Assembly (NCBI RefSeq): GCF_006265225.1
Contig: NZ_VDCS01000003.1
Coordinates: forward strand, 276,152-340,151
DNA: 64,000 bases
Source: Allotamlana fucoidanivorans
GTDB lineage: Bacteria; Bacteroidota; Bacteroidia; Flavobacteriales; Flavobacteriaceae
Direction: 5' to 3'
Made by a program: the position numbers and the translations under genes. Positions within the stretch are counted from its first letter, which is position 1, and every line of letters starts with the position of its first letter. The notes under the pieces were generated by a model that ran no database searches, was not told the DNA's origin, and saw only the letters and a program-made list of their open reading frames with translations. Below, piece by piece: positions 63,067 through 64,000 of this stretch.

Positions 63067-63894
63067 ATGAAGAGACGATACTTTTTAAAAAAAAGCACCT
63101 TGGCAGCCACCCTCGCAGGAATTGGCATTCAACATGTAACAGCCAACAACTCTGCTTCTTCATTTAATAGTCACTATTCTAAATTCAAAATGAACTTTGC
63201 GCCTCATTTAGGCATGTTTGAACAACACGCTGGCAAAGACCCACTAGATCAGTTACATTTTATAGCCGATCAGGGTTTTACGGCTTTCGAGGACAACAAT
63301 ATCAAAAAAAGACCCATCCAGCTTCAAGAGTCTATGGTTAGAGTTATGACCGATAGAAACATTAAAATGGGAGTTTTTGTAGCGCATGATATTAATTGGA
63401 AACAACCTACACTCACTACAGGAAACATTGAATTACGCGATGCTTTTTTAAAACAAATAAAAGAATCTATAGAAGTTGCCAAACGCGTTAATGCCAAATG
63501 GATAACGGTTGTTCCTGGCCATTTAGACTTAAAACAACACATAGACTACCAAACGCATCATGTTATTGAAGCCTTAAAGCAAGCCTGTAGCCTACTTGAA
63601 CAACACGATATTACTATGGTTTTAGAACCATTAAATTTCAGACTTCATCCAGGGCAGTTCCTCTCTAAAAGTCCGCAAGCTTACCAAATTTGTAAAGCAG
63701 TGAATTCACCATCTTGTAAAATATTGTTTGATATTTATCATCAACAAATACAGGAGGGCAACCTGATTCCTAATATTGAACAATGCTGGGATGAAATTGC
63801 ATATTTTCAAATAGGAGACAATCCAGGCAGGACAGAACCCACAACAGGAGAAATAAATTTTAAAAATATTTTTAAATATTCTAAGTTCAATTAA
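63067..63894 (+). CDS. Hydroxypyruvate-isomerase-like TIM-barrel protein, apparently truncated at the C-terminus
   Basis: 275 residues with a Tat/Sec signal (RRYFLKKSTLAATLAGIG) and a metal-dependent isomerase barrel (WITVVPGHLDLK, MVLEPLNF, ILFDIYHQQIQEGN, QIGDNPGRTEPTTGEINFKN). The normal family continues some 30 more residues with the last barrel strand and a G-x-x-G-x-E-H-G ending. Here it stops at NIFKYSKFN, and no frame downstream encodes the missing part. It is probably inactivated or altered by deletion. It is the last gene of the plus-strand operon. Confidence 0.75.
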   Translation: MKRRYFLKKSTLAATLAGIGIQHVTANNSASSFNSHYSKFKMNFAPHLGMFEQHAGKDPLDQLHFIADQGFTAFEDNNIKKRPIQLQESMVRVMTDRNIKMGVFVAHDINWKQPTLTTGNIELRDAFLKQIKESIEVAKRVNAKWITVVPGHLDLKQHIDYQTHHVIEALKQACSLLEQHDITMVLEPLNFRLHPGQFLSKSPQAYQICKAVNSPSCKILFDIYHQQIQEGNLIPNIEQCWDEIAYFQIGDNPGRTEPTTGEINFKNIFKYSKFN

Positions 63895-63904
63895 TAAGTG
63901 CAAC

Positions 63905-63965
63905 ACGAATATTTAAAATAGATGGGGCTAGCCCCATCTATTTTAGGCTCAATATTTATATTCGT
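63905..63965. repeat. Nested palindrome after the truncated isomerase
   Basis: A 32-base perfect palindrome (63914-63945, core GGGGCTAGCCCC) is nested in outer arms ACGAATAT (63905-63912) and ATATTCGT (63958-63965). It could act as a terminator hairpin for the GMC operon, but the U-tract is short. It starts 11 bases after the premature stop, so it may also mark a recombination endpoint. Confidence 0.7.
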
Positions 63966-64000
63966 TTTGGATGAAACATTATAAACAATTGACCTTACCA

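Noticed and set aside
1..64000. CRISPR arrays, tRNA or rRNA genes, insertion sequences
   Set aside because: No regularly spaced repeats, no cloverleaf or rRNA signatures and no transposase or integrase frames were seen.

Overview
The window comes from a marine member of the Flavobacteriaceae (Bacteroidota). The evidence is the AT-rich sequence, a gliding-motility ATPase (GldA), flavobacterial promoter boxes (TTG, about 18-20 bases, TAnnTTTG) in place of sigma70 boxes, a methionine synthase split in two, the carbamoyltransferase/deacylase arginine route on N-acylated intermediates, and secreted agarases of families GH16 and GH50. I see no rRNA, tRNA, CRISPR array, insertion sequence or prophage gene. 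Nearly all of the sequence is coding.

Layout. (1) 0.4-4.8 kb, plus strand: gldA, then pta-ackA. (2) 4.7-6.6 kb, minus: two envelope proteins, a DUF2807 lipoprotein and a PagL-like lipid A deacylase. (3) 6.6-29.5 kb, minus: about 23 kb given over almost entirely to sulfate assimilation, cysteine, homoserine and methionine. Two SAM-I riboswitches start its two methionine transcripts. The first (11928-12068) precedes metH1, an ABM protein, metH2, a small unknown protein and metF. The second (29329-29449) precedes metY, a MetX-aspartokinase-homoserine dehydrogenase fusion, a trans-sulfuration enzyme and an Rrf2 regulator. After the regulator a separate promoter starts DUF2061-cysH-cysD-cysN-sulfite reductase-cobA-cysG(N)-ferredoxin reductase, closed by a clear terminator; cysE-cysM and a phosphoesterase follow. 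(4) 29.5-33.7 kb: a helical-repeat unknown protein diverging from leuA-leuB. (5) 33.8-38.3 kb, minus: a small agar-degrading cassette (GH16, GH50, esterase-like hydrolase) without susC/susD. (6) 38.3-49.2 kb, minus: one tightly packed operon holding the arginine and proline genes from a GNAT acyltransferase to argH. (7) 49.7-63.9 kb: two divergent operons about an AraC-type regulator, carrying Gfo/Idh/MocA oxidoreductases, DUF1080 hydrolases, TIM-barrel isomerases, a sugar-type MFS transporter and two tandem GMC oxidoreductase plus small-subunit pairs.

How the parts work together. Region 3 takes sulfate to sulfide, makes siroheme for the sulfite reductase, activates homoserine, inserts sulfide and methylates homocysteine, with SAM feedback on the methionine transcripts. 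Region 7 fits a 3-keto-glycoside pathway: membrane-associated flavoprotein dehydrogenases oxidise C3 of a sugar, DUF1080 lyases or hydrolases split the 3-keto-glycoside, isomerases and Gfo/Idh enzymes process the keto sugar and the MFS carrier imports it. Region 7 is the best candidate for an incompletely described system; its substrate cannot be read from the sequence. The last isomerase gene appears to have lost its 3' end next to a 32-base perfect palindrome.
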